Made by a program: the position numbers and the translations under genes. A DNA stretch of 64,000 nt, from contig JAFAVK010000086.1 of the NCBI GenBank assembly GCA_019242475.1, positions 56,088 to 120,087 on the forward strand. Reading direction: 5' to 3'. The notes under the pieces were generated by a model, which had not been told where the DNA came from, searched no databases, and saw only the letters and a list, made by a program, of their open reading frames with translations. Positions 35,559-44,338 of this stretch are shown in pieces (positions within the stretch are counted from its first letter, which is position 1; each line of letters starts with the position of its first letter). Source of the DNA: Acidobacteriota bacterium (GTDB taxonomy: Bacteria > Acidobacteriota > Blastocatellia > Pyrinomonadales > Pyrinomonadaceae).

Positions 35559-37520
35559 ATGCACACCTCTTCGAAGAGAGCTTTGCCGTTGCTCGTCGTG
35601 CTCTTCTGCCTGGCCGTGTCTGCGTCCGCGCGGCAGCAGGGCCACTCCGTCTTCTCGCCGAACAGAAAGATTGAGCTGAGAGTCTACACCTCGGGCCGTC
35701 TGAGCTACGACGTGCTGGTGAACGGGAAGACCTTGCTGCGCGGCTCGACGCTCTCGCTCGACGTGGAGCACCGGGCGCTCGGGCTGAGCCCGAAGGTGCT
35801 GCGCGCGACGCCGCGCGCGTACGAGGGCTGGGTCGAGCCGGTCGTCCGCCAGAAGTTCGCGCGCATCCGCGAGGCCTACAACGAGCTGCGGCTCGAATTA
35901 GATGGCAACTACGCCGTCACTTTCCGCGTCTACGACGAGGGCGCGGCCTACCGTTTCGAGACCTCGCTTCCGCAAGCGGAGGTGAAGGTCTACGGCGAGG
36001 AGGCGGCCTTCAACTTCGCGGGCGACTACACGGCCTTCTACCCGCAGGAGGAGAGCCTCTTCTCGCACAACGAGCGGGTCTACGCGCCGAAGCCCCTGAA
36101 GGAGATCGCGCCGGCCGCCTTCGCGACGCTCCCCGCGGTGGTCGACGCCGAGGGCGTGAAGGTCGCCGTGGCCGAGTCGGACGTGGAGGGCTACCCGGGC
36201 CTCTGGCTGCGCGGCACCGGCGGTAACGGGCTGGCGGCGATGTTCCCGCCCTACCCCTTGAAGGAGGAGCTGAAGGGCGACCGCGACTTCCGCGTGACCG
36301 AGGCCGCGGACTACATCGCCGTCACGAAGGGCACCCGCACGTACCCGTGGCGTCTGCTCGGCGTCGCCGAGCGCGACGGCGATCTGGTCACGAACCAGCT
36401 CGTCTACCTTCTGGAGAGCCCCTCGCGGATTCAGGACACGTCGTGGATTAAGCCGGGCAAGGTGGCCTGGGACTGGTGGAACGCCAACAACGTCTACGGC
36501 GTCGACTTCAAGTCGGGCGTCAACACGGAGACCTACAAGTACTACATCGACTTCGCCTCGAAGTACGGCCTCCAGTACATCATCCTCGACGAGGGCTGGT
36601 ACAAGCGCGGCAACGTGCTCGAAGTCGTCCCCGAAATCGACGTGCAGGAGCTTGTCGACTACGGCCGGCGGAAGAACGTCGGCGTCATCCTCTGGGTCGT
36701 CTGGAAGACGCTCGACGACCAGATGGAGCCGGCCCTGAATCAGTTCGAGAAGTGGGGCGTCCGCGGCATCAAGGTCGACTTCATGCAGCGCGACGACCAG
36801 AAGGTCATCGACTTCTACTACAAGCTCACGCGCGAGGCGGCGCGGCGCAAGATGCTGGTCGACTACCACGGCGGGCAGCGGCCGGCCCTGATGACGAGGA
36901 CGTGGCCGAACCTCATCAGCACCGAGGGCGTGCGCGGGCTGGAGTGGAGCAAGTGGAGCGCCGAGGCCAACCCCGAGCACAACCTCTCGCTCCCCTTCAC
37001 GCGCATGTTCCTCGGGCCGATGGACTACACGCCCGGCGCGATGCTCAACGCGCAGCAGAAGAGCTGGGCGAAGGTCTTCGACCGCCCCGTGTCTCTGGGG
37101 ACGCGCTGCCACCAGCTCGCCATGTACGTCGTCTTCGAGAGTCCCCTGCAGATGCTCGCCGACAGCCCCTCGAACTACCTGCGCGAGCCGGAGGCGATGG
37201 AGTTCCTCTCGGCCGTGCCCTCCGTGTGGGACGAGACGCGCGTGCTGGACGCGAAGATCGGCGACTACGTCGTCGTCGCGCGCCGGAGCGGCCGCGACTG
37301 GTACGTCGGCGCGATGACCGACTGGACGGCGCGCGAGCTGGACGTGGACTTCTCTTTCCTGCCCGAAGGCGCCTTCAGAATGGACTCGTACCAGGACGGC
37401 GTGAACGCCGGACGGTTCGCCGGCGACTACAAGAAAGTCTCGGGCCGCGCCGACCGCACGACCCGTCTGAAGATTAAACTCGCGGAGGGCGGCGGCTGGG
37501 CCGCGCACCTCCGCCCTTAA
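35559..37520 (+). CDS. Glycoside hydrolase family 97 (alpha-glycosidase)
   Basis: A 653-residue exported enzyme with a signal peptide (MHTSSKRALPLLVVLFCLAV, ending ASARQ). An N-terminal beta-sandwich (~30-285) precedes a TIM barrel (KVAWDWWNANNVYGVDF, YIILDEGWYKRG, GIKVDFMQRDDQKVIDFYY) and a small C-terminal sandwich, the GH97 plan. D407 in GIKVDFM lies where retaining GH97 members carry their Asp nucleophile; inverting members use Glu bases elsewhere. E456 and E462 (STEGVRGLEW) are probable calcium or acid residues. Substrates in the family are alpha-glucosides or alpha-galactosides. No SusC/SusD partners are adjacent. Confidence 0.92.
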   Translation: MHTSSKRALPLLVVLFCLAVSASARQQGHSVFSPNRKIELRVYTSGRLSYDVLVNGKTLLRGSTLSLDVEHRALGLSPKVLRATPRAYEGWVEPVVRQKFARIREAYNELRLELDGNYAVTFRVYDEGAAYRFETSLPQAEVKVYGEEAAFNFAGDYTAFYPQEESLFSHNERVYAPKPLKEIAPAAFATLPAVVDAEGVKVAVAESDVEGYPGLWLRGTGGNGLAAMFPPYPLKEELKGDRDFRVTEAADYIAVTKGTRTYPWRLLGVAERDGDLVTNQLVYLLESPSRIQDTSWIKPGKVAWDWWNANNVYGVDFKSGVNTETYKYYIDFASKYGLQYIILDEGWYKRGNVLEVVPEIDVQELVDYGRRKNVGVILWVVWKTLDDQMEPALNQFEKWGVRGIKVDFMQRDDQKVIDFYYKLTREAARRKMLVDYHGGQRPALMTRTWPNLISTEGVRGLEWSKWSAEANPEHNLSLPFTRMFLGPMDYTPGAMLNAQQKSWAKVFDRPVSLGTRCHQLAMYVVFESPLQMLADSPSNYLREPEAMEFLSAVPSVWDETRVLDAKIGDYVVVARRSGRDWYVGAMTDWTARELDVDFSFLPEGAFRMDSYQDGVNAGRFAGDYKKVSGRADRTTRLKIKLAEGGGWAAHLRP

Positions 37521-37562
37521 ACGGAAGCATTCTCCCAGACCCCTGACAGAGGAGAGACTGAC

Positions 37563-38090
37563 ATGCTGAGAAGAACTTTGAGCGCGCTCTTCGTCTTCGC
37601 CTGCGCGCTGCCCCTGCTCGCCTACGTGCCCGCCGCCGAGAGCGTCTACACTGACATCGCGCCCGCGCACTGCAAGACCGTCGAGACGCGGGAGGAGGGC
37701 GCCGGCTCCGTGCAGAAGTGCGCGGGCGTCGGGGGCTACACGCTGCTGGTCGAGGACAACGACTCGCGCCAGTCGGTCACGGTCGTCGGCCCCGACGGCA
37801 AGGAGCACCCGCTCAACTACTCGCAGGTCATCACGACCGGGTTTTCGAGCCTGGGCGAGAAGGCCGAGTGGCGCGTCGAGAAGAAGGGGGGCAAGGTGCA
37901 CCCCTACGCCCTCATCGTCCGCGTCAACGCGAGCGAGAACCCCGAGAAGCCCGAACAGAAGTCCTCCTACCTCGCCGTCGCGAAGATCACGGACGCCGCC
38001 GTCTGTGTCACCGACAAGGTCAAGACCAACGAAGAGGCGCGCCAGGCCGCCGACGCCTCCGCCGACAAGCCCTGCCGCGAGTCGGAGTGA
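37563..38090 (+). CDS. Exported hypothetical protein (175 aa)
   Basis: A signal peptide (MLRRTLSALFVFACALPLLA) leads into a ~150-residue domain with four Cys: APAHCKT, VQKCAG, AVCVTD and KPCRE. They could form two disulfides. Strand-rich sequence (YTLLVEDNDSRQSVTVVG) lies between. GAGGAGA is 6 bases before the ATG. It sits 42 bases after the GH97 gene and 63 before the S41 peptidase gene, all on one strand. I do not recognise the family. Confidence 0.72.
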   Translation: MLRRTLSALFVFACALPLLAYVPAAESVYTDIAPAHCKTVETREEGAGSVQKCAGVGGYTLLVEDNDSRQSVTVVGPDGKEHPLNYSQVITTGFSSLGEKAEWRVEKKGGKVHPYALIVRVNASENPEKPEQKSSYLAVAKITDAAVCVTDKVKTNEEARQAADASADKPCRESE

Positions 38091-38153
38091 AACTCGCTCC
38101 CGGCGAGCGCCCGTCTCTGACCCGTCCGGTCGAGTCCTCCACGGAGGTTTGAA

Positions 38154-40481
38154 ATGAACATGCGTAAACTCCTCCCGAAACCTCTCGCGTTGGCGGCCGT
38201 GCTGCTGGCGCTCTGCGCGCACGCACACGCGCAGGCGCCGGCCCGGCAGGCGGACGAGGCGGCGCGCGTCGAAAGGCTGTTGGGCCTGGCGAAGCTCTGG
38301 GGCGCGGCGAAATATTTCCACCCGTCCCTCGCCTACCGCGAGGTCGACTGGGACAAGGCGCTCGTCGAGGCGATCCCGAAGGTCAACGCGGCCCGTTCGC
38401 CGCAGGAGTACCAGGCGGCCCTCAACCAGATGCTCGCCGCGCTCGGCGACAAGAGCACGCGCGCCGAGCTGAAGACCGAGGCCGGTGCGGCCGCGCCTCC
38501 CAAACAAACAGGCGCGCCCGCGGGCGAGCTCGTGCGGACGGAGAACGGCGTGCTCTTCATCGACGCGATGCGGCTCGCCGAGGCCGGCGCGCGCGACAAC
38601 ACGGCCCTGCGCGTGATGTTCGGCAAGGCCATCGAGGCGGCCGCCACGGCCAGGGCGCTCGTCATCGACGCGCGCCGCGGCGGCCCCGACACGCTCGAAG
38701 GCTTCGCGGCCTACATCTTCGCGGACATGCTGCGGCAGGTCTTGCCGCCACTGCTCGACTCGGACGTGACGCTCGGCCACAGCCGCTACCGCATCCACAA
38801 CGGCTACGCCACGCAAGGCGGCGGCGCCTCCTTCTACTACTCGGCCTTCGCGGAACTCGCGCCGCAGACCCTCGCCGGCAAGGGGAAGACGAAGATACCG
38901 ATTGTCTTCATCATCAACGAGAACTCGCCGCCCGCGACCGAGGCCCTCGGCGGCCTGCAGTACGCCGGCCGCGCCTACGTCGTACAGGACGGCGAGCGAG
39001 CGCCCGAGGCGGGCGGCGGCACCTTCACGATGGACTTGCCCGGCGGCGTGCAGGCGCGCCTGCGCACCTCCGAGTCGGTCAACCCCGACGGCTCAATCGG
39101 CTTCAGCGCCGACGCGGTCGTGCCGAAGGGCGGGGGGGCGGACGCAGCTTTGGCCGAGGCCGTGCGCGCCGCGCAGGAGGGAAGGGTCTCGCAGGTCGGG
39201 AAGAAGTCCGGCGCGGCCCTGACGCCGCTCGTCGGGCAGCAGGAGCGGCCGTACGCCGAGATGGAGTTCCCCGCGGCCGAGTACCGCCTGCTCGCGCTGT
39301 TTCGCTACTGGAACGTCATCAACTACTTCTACCCTTACAAGCATCTCATCCAGGACACGTGGGCGACGGTGCTGCCGCGCTACATCCCCAAGTTCGAGGC
39401 CGACAAGGACGCGGCCGAATACCAGCTGACCGTCCGCGAGCTGGTCGCGGAGATGCACGACTCGCACGGCGGCGTGCAGAACGCGAACGCCTCGGCCGAG
39501 CGGCTGGGCACGTACCTGCCGCCGTTCGTCGTGCGTTACGTCGAGGGGCAGACGGTCGTCACGAACGTGCTCGACGAAGGGCTGCCGGTCAAGGTCGGCG
39601 ACGTGGTCTTGACGGTCGACGGCGAGCCGGTCGCGAAGCGCGTCGAGTTCCTCGGCCGCTACACGGCCTCCTCGACGCCGCAGGCTTTGATGAGGAGCGT
39701 GCACGCGAACCTCCTGCGCGGGCAGAAGGGGACGGCGGTGAAGCTGCGCCTGCGCGGCATGGACGGCGCGGAGCGTGAGGCGGAAATCCCTCGCTCCATC
39801 GGCCGCGCCGAGCAGGGCAAGCTGTTCGCCGCGACGCAGCGACAGACGCCGGTCGTACAGGTTCTGCCGAGCGGCTACGGCTACGTCGACCTCGCGCGCT
39901 TGCAGCTGGGCGAGGTGGACAAGATGTTCGAGATGGTCAAGGAGACGCCGGCCCTCATCTTCGACATGCGCGGCTACCCGAACGGCACCGCGTGGGCCAT
40001 CGCGCCGCGCCTGACGGAGAAGGCGCAGCCGGTCGCCGCGCTCTTCTCGCGCCCGCTCCTCGAAGCGACGAGCCTCAGCGACTCGGAACTCGCCGGCTCG
40101 GCGAACTACACCTTCGCGCAGCGCCTGCCCGAGCGGCGGGGCGACGCCTACAGGGGCAAGGTCGTCGTGCTGATCAACGAGGACGCCATCAGCCAGTCCG
40201 AGCACACCTGCATGTTCTTCGAGGCCGCGACCGACGTGACCTTCGTCGGCACGCCGACCACGGGCGCCAACGGCGACGTGACCTTCATGGTGCTGCCCGG
40301 CAACCTCGCCGTCAGCTTCACGGGCCACGACGTGCGCCACGCCGACGGCCGCCAGCTCCAACGAGTCGGCATCCAGCCGAACGTCCGCGTCGCGCCGACG
40401 ATCAAGGGAGTGGCCGCCGGGCGCGACGAGGTCTTGGAAGCGGCCGTCAAACACTTGCAGGGGAGTCTGTCGAAGAAGTAG
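38154..40481 (+). CDS. Exported S41-family peptidase with two protease-like halves
   Basis: A 775-residue protein with a signal peptide (MNMRKLLPKPLALAAVLLAL, ending AHAQ). The first half carries an S41-like core (NGVLFIDAMRL, IVFIINENSPPATEALGG). The second half has an N-terminal helical part (LFRYWNVINYFYPYKHL), a PDZ-like segment (VVTNVLDEGLPVKVGDVVLT) and the active core VVVLINEDAISQSEHT, where S680 is the predicted nucleophile. At the matching place in the first half the residue is P260, so that half is probably inactive. S41 proteases cleave exported proteins at C-termini. GGAGG precedes the ATG. Confidence 0.9.
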   Translation: MNMRKLLPKPLALAAVLLALCAHAHAQAPARQADEAARVERLLGLAKLWGAAKYFHPSLAYREVDWDKALVEAIPKVNAARSPQEYQAALNQMLAALGDKSTRAELKTEAGAAAPPKQTGAPAGELVRTENGVLFIDAMRLAEAGARDNTALRVMFGKAIEAAATARALVIDARRGGPDTLEGFAAYIFADMLRQVLPPLLDSDVTLGHSRYRIHNGYATQGGGASFYYSAFAELAPQTLAGKGKTKIPIVFIINENSPPATEALGGLQYAGRAYVVQDGERAPEAGGGTFTMDLPGGVQARLRTSESVNPDGSIGFSADAVVPKGGGADAALAEAVRAAQEGRVSQVGKKSGAALTPLVGQQERPYAEMEFPAAEYRLLALFRYWNVINYFYPYKHLIQDTWATVLPRYIPKFEADKDAAEYQLTVRELVAEMHDSHGGVQNANASAERLGTYLPPFVVRYVEGQTVVTNVLDEGLPVKVGDVVLTVDGEPVAKRVEFLGRYTASSTPQALMRSVHANLLRGQKGTAVKLRLRGMDGAEREAEIPRSIGRAEQGKLFAATQRQTPVVQVLPSGYGYVDLARLQLGEVDKMFEMVKETPALIFDMRGYPNGTAWAIAPRLTEKAQPVAALFSRPLLEATSLSDSELAGSANYTFAQRLPERRGDAYRGKVVVLINEDAISQSEHTCMFFEAATDVTFVGTPTTGANGDVTFMVLPGNLAVSFTGHDVRHADGRQLQRVGIQPNVRVAPTIKGVAAGRDEVLEAAVKHLQGSLSKK

Positions 40482-40487
40482 ACGCGG

Positions 40488-41027
40488 ATGCCGACGGCCG
40501 CCTTTGAAAAGGTCTTCCTGCGCGCGCCCCTCGCGCGCGACCGCGAAGAGTTCCTCGCGCTCAACCGCGCGAGCCGGCGGCTGCACCGGGGCCTGGTCAT
40601 GCCGCCGACCGAGCCCGAGCATTTCGAGGCCTTCCTCAAGCGCTGCCGCGACGAGCGGAGCGCGTGCTTCTTCGTCTGCCGCGCCGGGGACGGGCGCATC
40701 GTCGGGGCGATGAACCTTTCGGAGATCGTGCGCGGCATCTTCCGCAGCGCGTACCTCGGTTATTATGTCGGCCAGCCTTACGCCGGCCGCGGCTACATGG
40801 GGGAGGCGCTCGGGCTTTTGCTGCGCCGGGCGTTCGGCCCCTTGAAGTTGCACCGCGTCGAGGCGAACATACAGCCGGGCAACCTCGCGTCCGTCGCGCT
40901 GGTCAGGCGGGCGGGCTTCGTCAAGGAGGGCTACTCGCGGCGCTACCTGAAAATCTGCGGGCGCTGGCGCGACCACGAGCGCTGGGCGATCACCGTCGAG
41001 GACTGGCGGGCCGCGCGGAAGGGCTGA
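40488..41027 (+). CDS. RimJ/RimL-type N-acetyltransferase (GNAT)
   Basis: A 179-residue acetyltransferase of the RimJ branch. It starts VFLRAPLARDREEFLALNRAS, then RIVGAMNLSEIVRGIFRSAY, LGYYVGQPYAGRGYMGEAL (acetyl-CoA loop Q/RxxGxG/A as QPYAGRGYM), and ends with KLHRVEANIQPGNLASVALV and RWRDHERWAITVEDW. The family acetylates the N-terminus of ribosomal protein S5 or other proteins. It begins 6 bases after the S41 stop, so it is probably in the same operon. Confidence 0.9.
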   Translation: MPTAAFEKVFLRAPLARDREEFLALNRASRRLHRGLVMPPTEPEHFEAFLKRCRDERSACFFVCRAGDGRIVGAMNLSEIVRGIFRSAYLGYYVGQPYAGRGYMGEALGLLLRRAFGPLKLHRVEANIQPGNLASVALVRRAGFVKEGYSRRYLKICGRWRDHERWAITVEDWRAARKG

Positions 41028-41057
41028 AGTCACAACTTGGAGACGGGGGCGAGACCA

Positions 41058-42056
41058 ATGTCACATCGCGGCACGACGAGAAAGCTGGCGGCGGCGCTCA
41101 TTCTCCTCAGCATCATGGCGCCCGCCTCCGCGGCGCAGGAGCAGAAGGATAAGGATAAGAAGAAGGAGCTGCCGAAGGGCACGCCCGTCATCTGGCGCGA
41201 GCCCGCGGACGTCTCCGCGCTCGACCTCCTCGCGGGGCCGGGCGGCGAGGAGATGCGGCCCGCCGCCCCCTTCGCCTTCGTCGGGGAGGAGAAGGGCGGC
41301 TTCTCGAAGAAGTACCGCGTGCGCGACGCGAAGGGGCGCGTCTGGGTGGCGAAGGTCGGCGTCGAGGCGCAGCCCGAGACGGCCGTCACCCGCCTCGTCT
41401 GGGCCGCCGGCTACATCCCCGAAGTCACGTACCTCGCGCCTTGCGCGAAGATCGAGGGCGCGCCCGACCCCGGCAAGGATTTCGAGCGGTGTCAGGACGG
41501 CGGCCTCTCGAACGTCCGGTTCGAGGCGCGGCCCGAGGACACGAAGCGCCACGGCGAGTGGCGCTGGACGGACAACCCCTTCTCGGGCAGGCGCGAGCTG
41601 CAGGGGCTCAAGATCATGATGGCGCTCTTCGAGAACTGGGACTTGAAAGACGACAACAACCGCATCCTCGTGGTGAGCCGCGAGGGCGGGACGGAGCTGC
41701 ACTACGTCGTCAGCGACCTCGGGGCCACCGTGGGCAAGACCGGCGGCGTGGGCGGGCTGATGGCCCGCGTCCGCCAGATCAAGGGCACCCGCAACAACCC
41801 CGAAGACTTCGCCCAGGACAAGTTCATCGAGGGCGTCGAGTCCGGCCGCGTCCGCTTCAGCTTCGAGGGCAAGAACAAGGGGCTCATGCGGGACATCACG
41901 GTCGCCGACGCGCAGTGGCTCGCCGGGATACTGTCGCGCCTCTCCGACAAGCAGATCGCGGACGCCTTCCGCGCCGCCAACTACAACGACGACGAAGTGC
42001 GCCTCCTCACCTCGGCCGTCCGCGCCCGCATCGGCCAACTGGCGGCGGTCAAATAG
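41058..42056 (+). CDS. Exported protein with protein-kinase-like motifs
   Basis: A 332-residue protein with a signal peptide (MSHRGTTRKLAAALILLSIM, ending ASAAQ). The order of motifs follows a protein kinase fold: RVWVAKVGVE with K99 like the beta-3 lysine, E107 as a possible partner, WDLKDDNN at 194-201 matching the catalytic-loop DxKxxN, and VVSDLGAT with D220 like the DFG aspartate. A Gly-rich loop is not clear. An extracytoplasmic location would be unusual for an ATP-using enzyme, though secreted Fam20-type kinases exist. The activity is unproven. It lies in the plus-strand run between the acetyltransferase and VWA genes. Confidence 0.7.
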   Translation: MSHRGTTRKLAAALILLSIMAPASAAQEQKDKDKKKELPKGTPVIWREPADVSALDLLAGPGGEEMRPAAPFAFVGEEKGGFSKKYRVRDAKGRVWVAKVGVEAQPETAVTRLVWAAGYIPEVTYLAPCAKIEGAPDPGKDFERCQDGGLSNVRFEARPEDTKRHGEWRWTDNPFSGRRELQGLKIMMALFENWDLKDDNNRILVVSREGGTELHYVVSDLGATVGKTGGVGGLMARVRQIKGTRNNPEDFAQDKFIEGVESGRVRFSFEGKNKGLMRDITVADAQWLAGILSRLSDKQIADAFRAANYNDDEVRLLTSAVRARIGQLAAVK

Positions 42057-42073
42057 ATTTCAGATTGCCTCCG

Positions 42074-44242
42074 ATGAACAGACCCGCTCACATCCTTTGC
42101 GTGTTGACGCTGGTGCTCTGCGTCTTCTGTCCTGCGGCGTTCGGGCAGCAGGGGGACGAGGAGGTGGTGCGGGTCAACGCGGAGCTGGTGCAGACGGGCG
42201 TGAGCGTGTTCGACCGGCAGGGGCGGTTCGTGGACGGCCTGAAGCGGGAGGACTTCGAGCTGAAGGTGGACGGGCGCGCCGTCCCCATCAGCTTCTTCGA
42301 GAGCGTGGTGTCGGGGAGCGCGAGGGAACGCCTGGCGCGCGCGGCGGCGGAGGGCGGGCCGGCCCCGACGAAAGCGGCCGCCGCGGCCGCGCCCGCGTCC
42401 CGGCAGCGCACGATTGTCTTCTTCTTAGACGACCGGCACCTCTCACTCGACAGCGTCACGCGCGCGCGCAAGATGCTGCTCGACTTCATCGAAAAGGAGA
42501 TGGGCGAGGGCGACCTCGTCGCCCTCGCCTCGGCCAGCGGGCGCATCGGCTTCCTGCAACAGTTCACCGACGACAAGGAGATTCTGCGCGCGGCCGTCGC
42601 GCGCGTCGGGCACGTCCCGTACGTCGTGACCGACTACGCCCGCAACCCGGGCGGCACGATGACCGAGTACGCGGCGCTCTCCGTCGAGCGCAAGGACGAC
42701 GAGCGCCTCTTCGATTTCTACGTGGAGGACTGCATGAAGTGGGGCGGGGCCGCGCCGACCCGCGACCCCGCCGTCCGGCGCCAGCACTGCGAGATGCAGG
42801 TGCAGAGCCGCGCGCGCCAGATACTCATCCAGGCGGGCAACGTCACGGCCGGCACCTACTACTCGCTCGAAACCCTCCTGCGCTACGCCGAGAAGATGCC
42901 GGGCAGTAAGCTGGCCTTCTTCGTCTCGGACGGCTTCCTGGCCGAGACGGGGCCGCGCGGCCCCATCGCGCGCGAGCGGCTCGGGCGCATCACGGACGAG
43001 GCGCGCCGCGCGGGCGTCGTCATCTACTCCATCGACGCGCGCGGCCTCATCTCGGGCACGCCCGACGCGGCGGGCACCGCGCCGACGGACCCGAACGGGA
43101 GGCTCGAGGCCTCCAACCTGCGCGAGATCGTCGCGTCGCAGGACGCGATGAACGCGCTCGCGGCCGACACGGGCGGGCGCGCGCTGCGCAACCAGAACAC
43201 GTTCGGCCAGTTCGTCAACGCCGCGGTGGAGGAGACCTCGCGCTACTACCTCATCGCCTGGCGGCCCGAGGGCGAAGGGGGCAGGAGCGAGAAACTTCGG
43301 AAGATAGAGGTGAGCGTCGCGGGCCGACCCGACCTGACCGTGCGCTCGGCGCGCGGCTTCTTCAGCGGCGCGCCCGCGCCGACCGACGCGGCCGCGAACG
43401 GGGAAGTGAAGGGCGAAGCGAAGGACGCGGCGAAGTCCGAGAAGAGGCCGGCCGACCCCCTGAGCCACGCGCTCGCGGAGTTCTTCCCGCGGCCGGCGAT
43501 ACCTTTGCAGCTCTCGCTCATCTACCTCGACGTGCCTTCGAGCGGCACGGTTTTGACGACTTCGGTGCAGGCGTTCACCGAAGGTCTGTCCTACGGCGCG
43601 CAGGACAGAGAGCCGGCGCAGTTGACGATAGAGGGCGTGGTGCTCGACGACCAGGGCAAGCCCGCGGCGAGCTTCAGGACGGGACTCAAGGTCAACCCGC
43701 CGTCCGAGGCGGAGGGCGCGCGCAACTTCTCGAACGTCATCTACAACCAGCCCTCGCCTTTGAAGCCGGGCATCTACCAGGTGCGCGTGGCCGCGCGCGA
43801 CGAGCGGAGCGGCGTCCTGGGCAGCGCCTCGCAGTGGGTCATCATCCCAGACCTCTCGGCGCGGCAGCTCACTTTGAGCAGTCTGATCCTCGGGCTCGAA
43901 GGCGTCGCGGACAAGGGCGCGGAAGCCGGCCGCGTGCAGTGGAGCGTGGACAAGCGCTTCGCGCGCGGCTCGCGGCTGAGGTTCATGACCTTCGTCTACA
44001 ACGCGGGCGCGGTCGGCAACCTCTCGGCGCGCGTGCAGGTCTTCCGCGAAGGCCGCGAGGTCGTCGCCACGCCCTTCCGCAAGCTCGCCGTCGACGCGCA
44101 GACAGACCCGGCGCGCGTCCCCTTCACGGCCGAGCTTAATCTGGGCGAACTGCAGCCCGGCCGCTACACGCTCCGGGTCACGGCCGAAGACCACGCCGCG
44201 CAAAAGACCGCCACGCAGCAGACCGCCTTCTACGTTCAGTGA
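42074..44242 (+). CDS. Exported VWFA-related protein (acidobacterial type), paralogue 2
   Basis: A 722-residue protein starting MNRPAHILCVLTLVLCVFC with signal cleavage near AFGQQ. It shares the full plan of paralogue 1 at 31573: VRVNAELVQTGVSVFDRQG, KREDFELKVDG, the VWA core (IVFFLDDRHLSLDS, LAFFVSDGFLAET, VIYSIDARGLISG), YYLIAWRPEGEGG, and a C-terminal sandwich half with VPSSGTVLTTSVQAF. The MIDAS motif is altered in the same way in both. The ATG is 18 bases after the kinase-like gene, suggesting one transcript. Confidence 0.88.
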   Translation: MNRPAHILCVLTLVLCVFCPAAFGQQGDEEVVRVNAELVQTGVSVFDRQGRFVDGLKREDFELKVDGRAVPISFFESVVSGSARERLARAAAEGGPAPTKAAAAAAPASRQRTIVFFLDDRHLSLDSVTRARKMLLDFIEKEMGEGDLVALASASGRIGFLQQFTDDKEILRAAVARVGHVPYVVTDYARNPGGTMTEYAALSVERKDDERLFDFYVEDCMKWGGAAPTRDPAVRRQHCEMQVQSRARQILIQAGNVTAGTYYSLETLLRYAEKMPGSKLAFFVSDGFLAETGPRGPIARERLGRITDEARRAGVVIYSIDARGLISGTPDAAGTAPTDPNGRLEASNLREIVASQDAMNALAADTGGRALRNQNTFGQFVNAAVEETSRYYLIAWRPEGEGGRSEKLRKIEVSVAGRPDLTVRSARGFFSGAPAPTDAAANGEVKGEAKDAAKSEKRPADPLSHALAEFFPRPAIPLQLSLIYLDVPSSGTVLTTSVQAFTEGLSYGAQDREPAQLTIEGVVLDDQGKPAASFRTGLKVNPPSEAEGARNFSNVIYNQPSPLKPGIYQVRVAARDERSGVLGSASQWVIIPDLSARQLTLSSLILGLEGVADKGAEAGRVQWSVDKRFARGSRLRFMTFVYNAGAVGNLSARVQVFREGREVVATPFRKLAVDAQTDPARVPFTAELNLGELQPGRYTLRVTAEDHAAQKTATQQTAFYVQ

Positions 44243-44258
44243 TTCAATAAAAGAGAGT

Positions 44259-44333
44259 TAACCATAGAGACACAGAGGCACAGCTCGACGACTTATGTCT
44301 TCAAAGCTGTGCCTCTGTGTCTCTGTGGTTAAT
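44259..44333. repeat. Inverted repeat of ACAGAG units, copy 3
   Basis: Arms 44259-44286 and 44306-44333 are inverted (TTAACCA..., AGAGACACAGAGGCACAGCT) with one mismatch and a 19-base loop. It separates the convergent VWA and molybdenum subunit genes, and ends 5 bases before the stop of the latter. Confidence 0.92.
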
Positions 44334-44338
44334 GGTTT

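Noticed and set aside
35898..38816. A 972-codon minus-strand frame over the GH97, hypothetical and S41 genes
   Set aside because: Antisense shadow of the same kind. The plus-strand genes explain the DNA.
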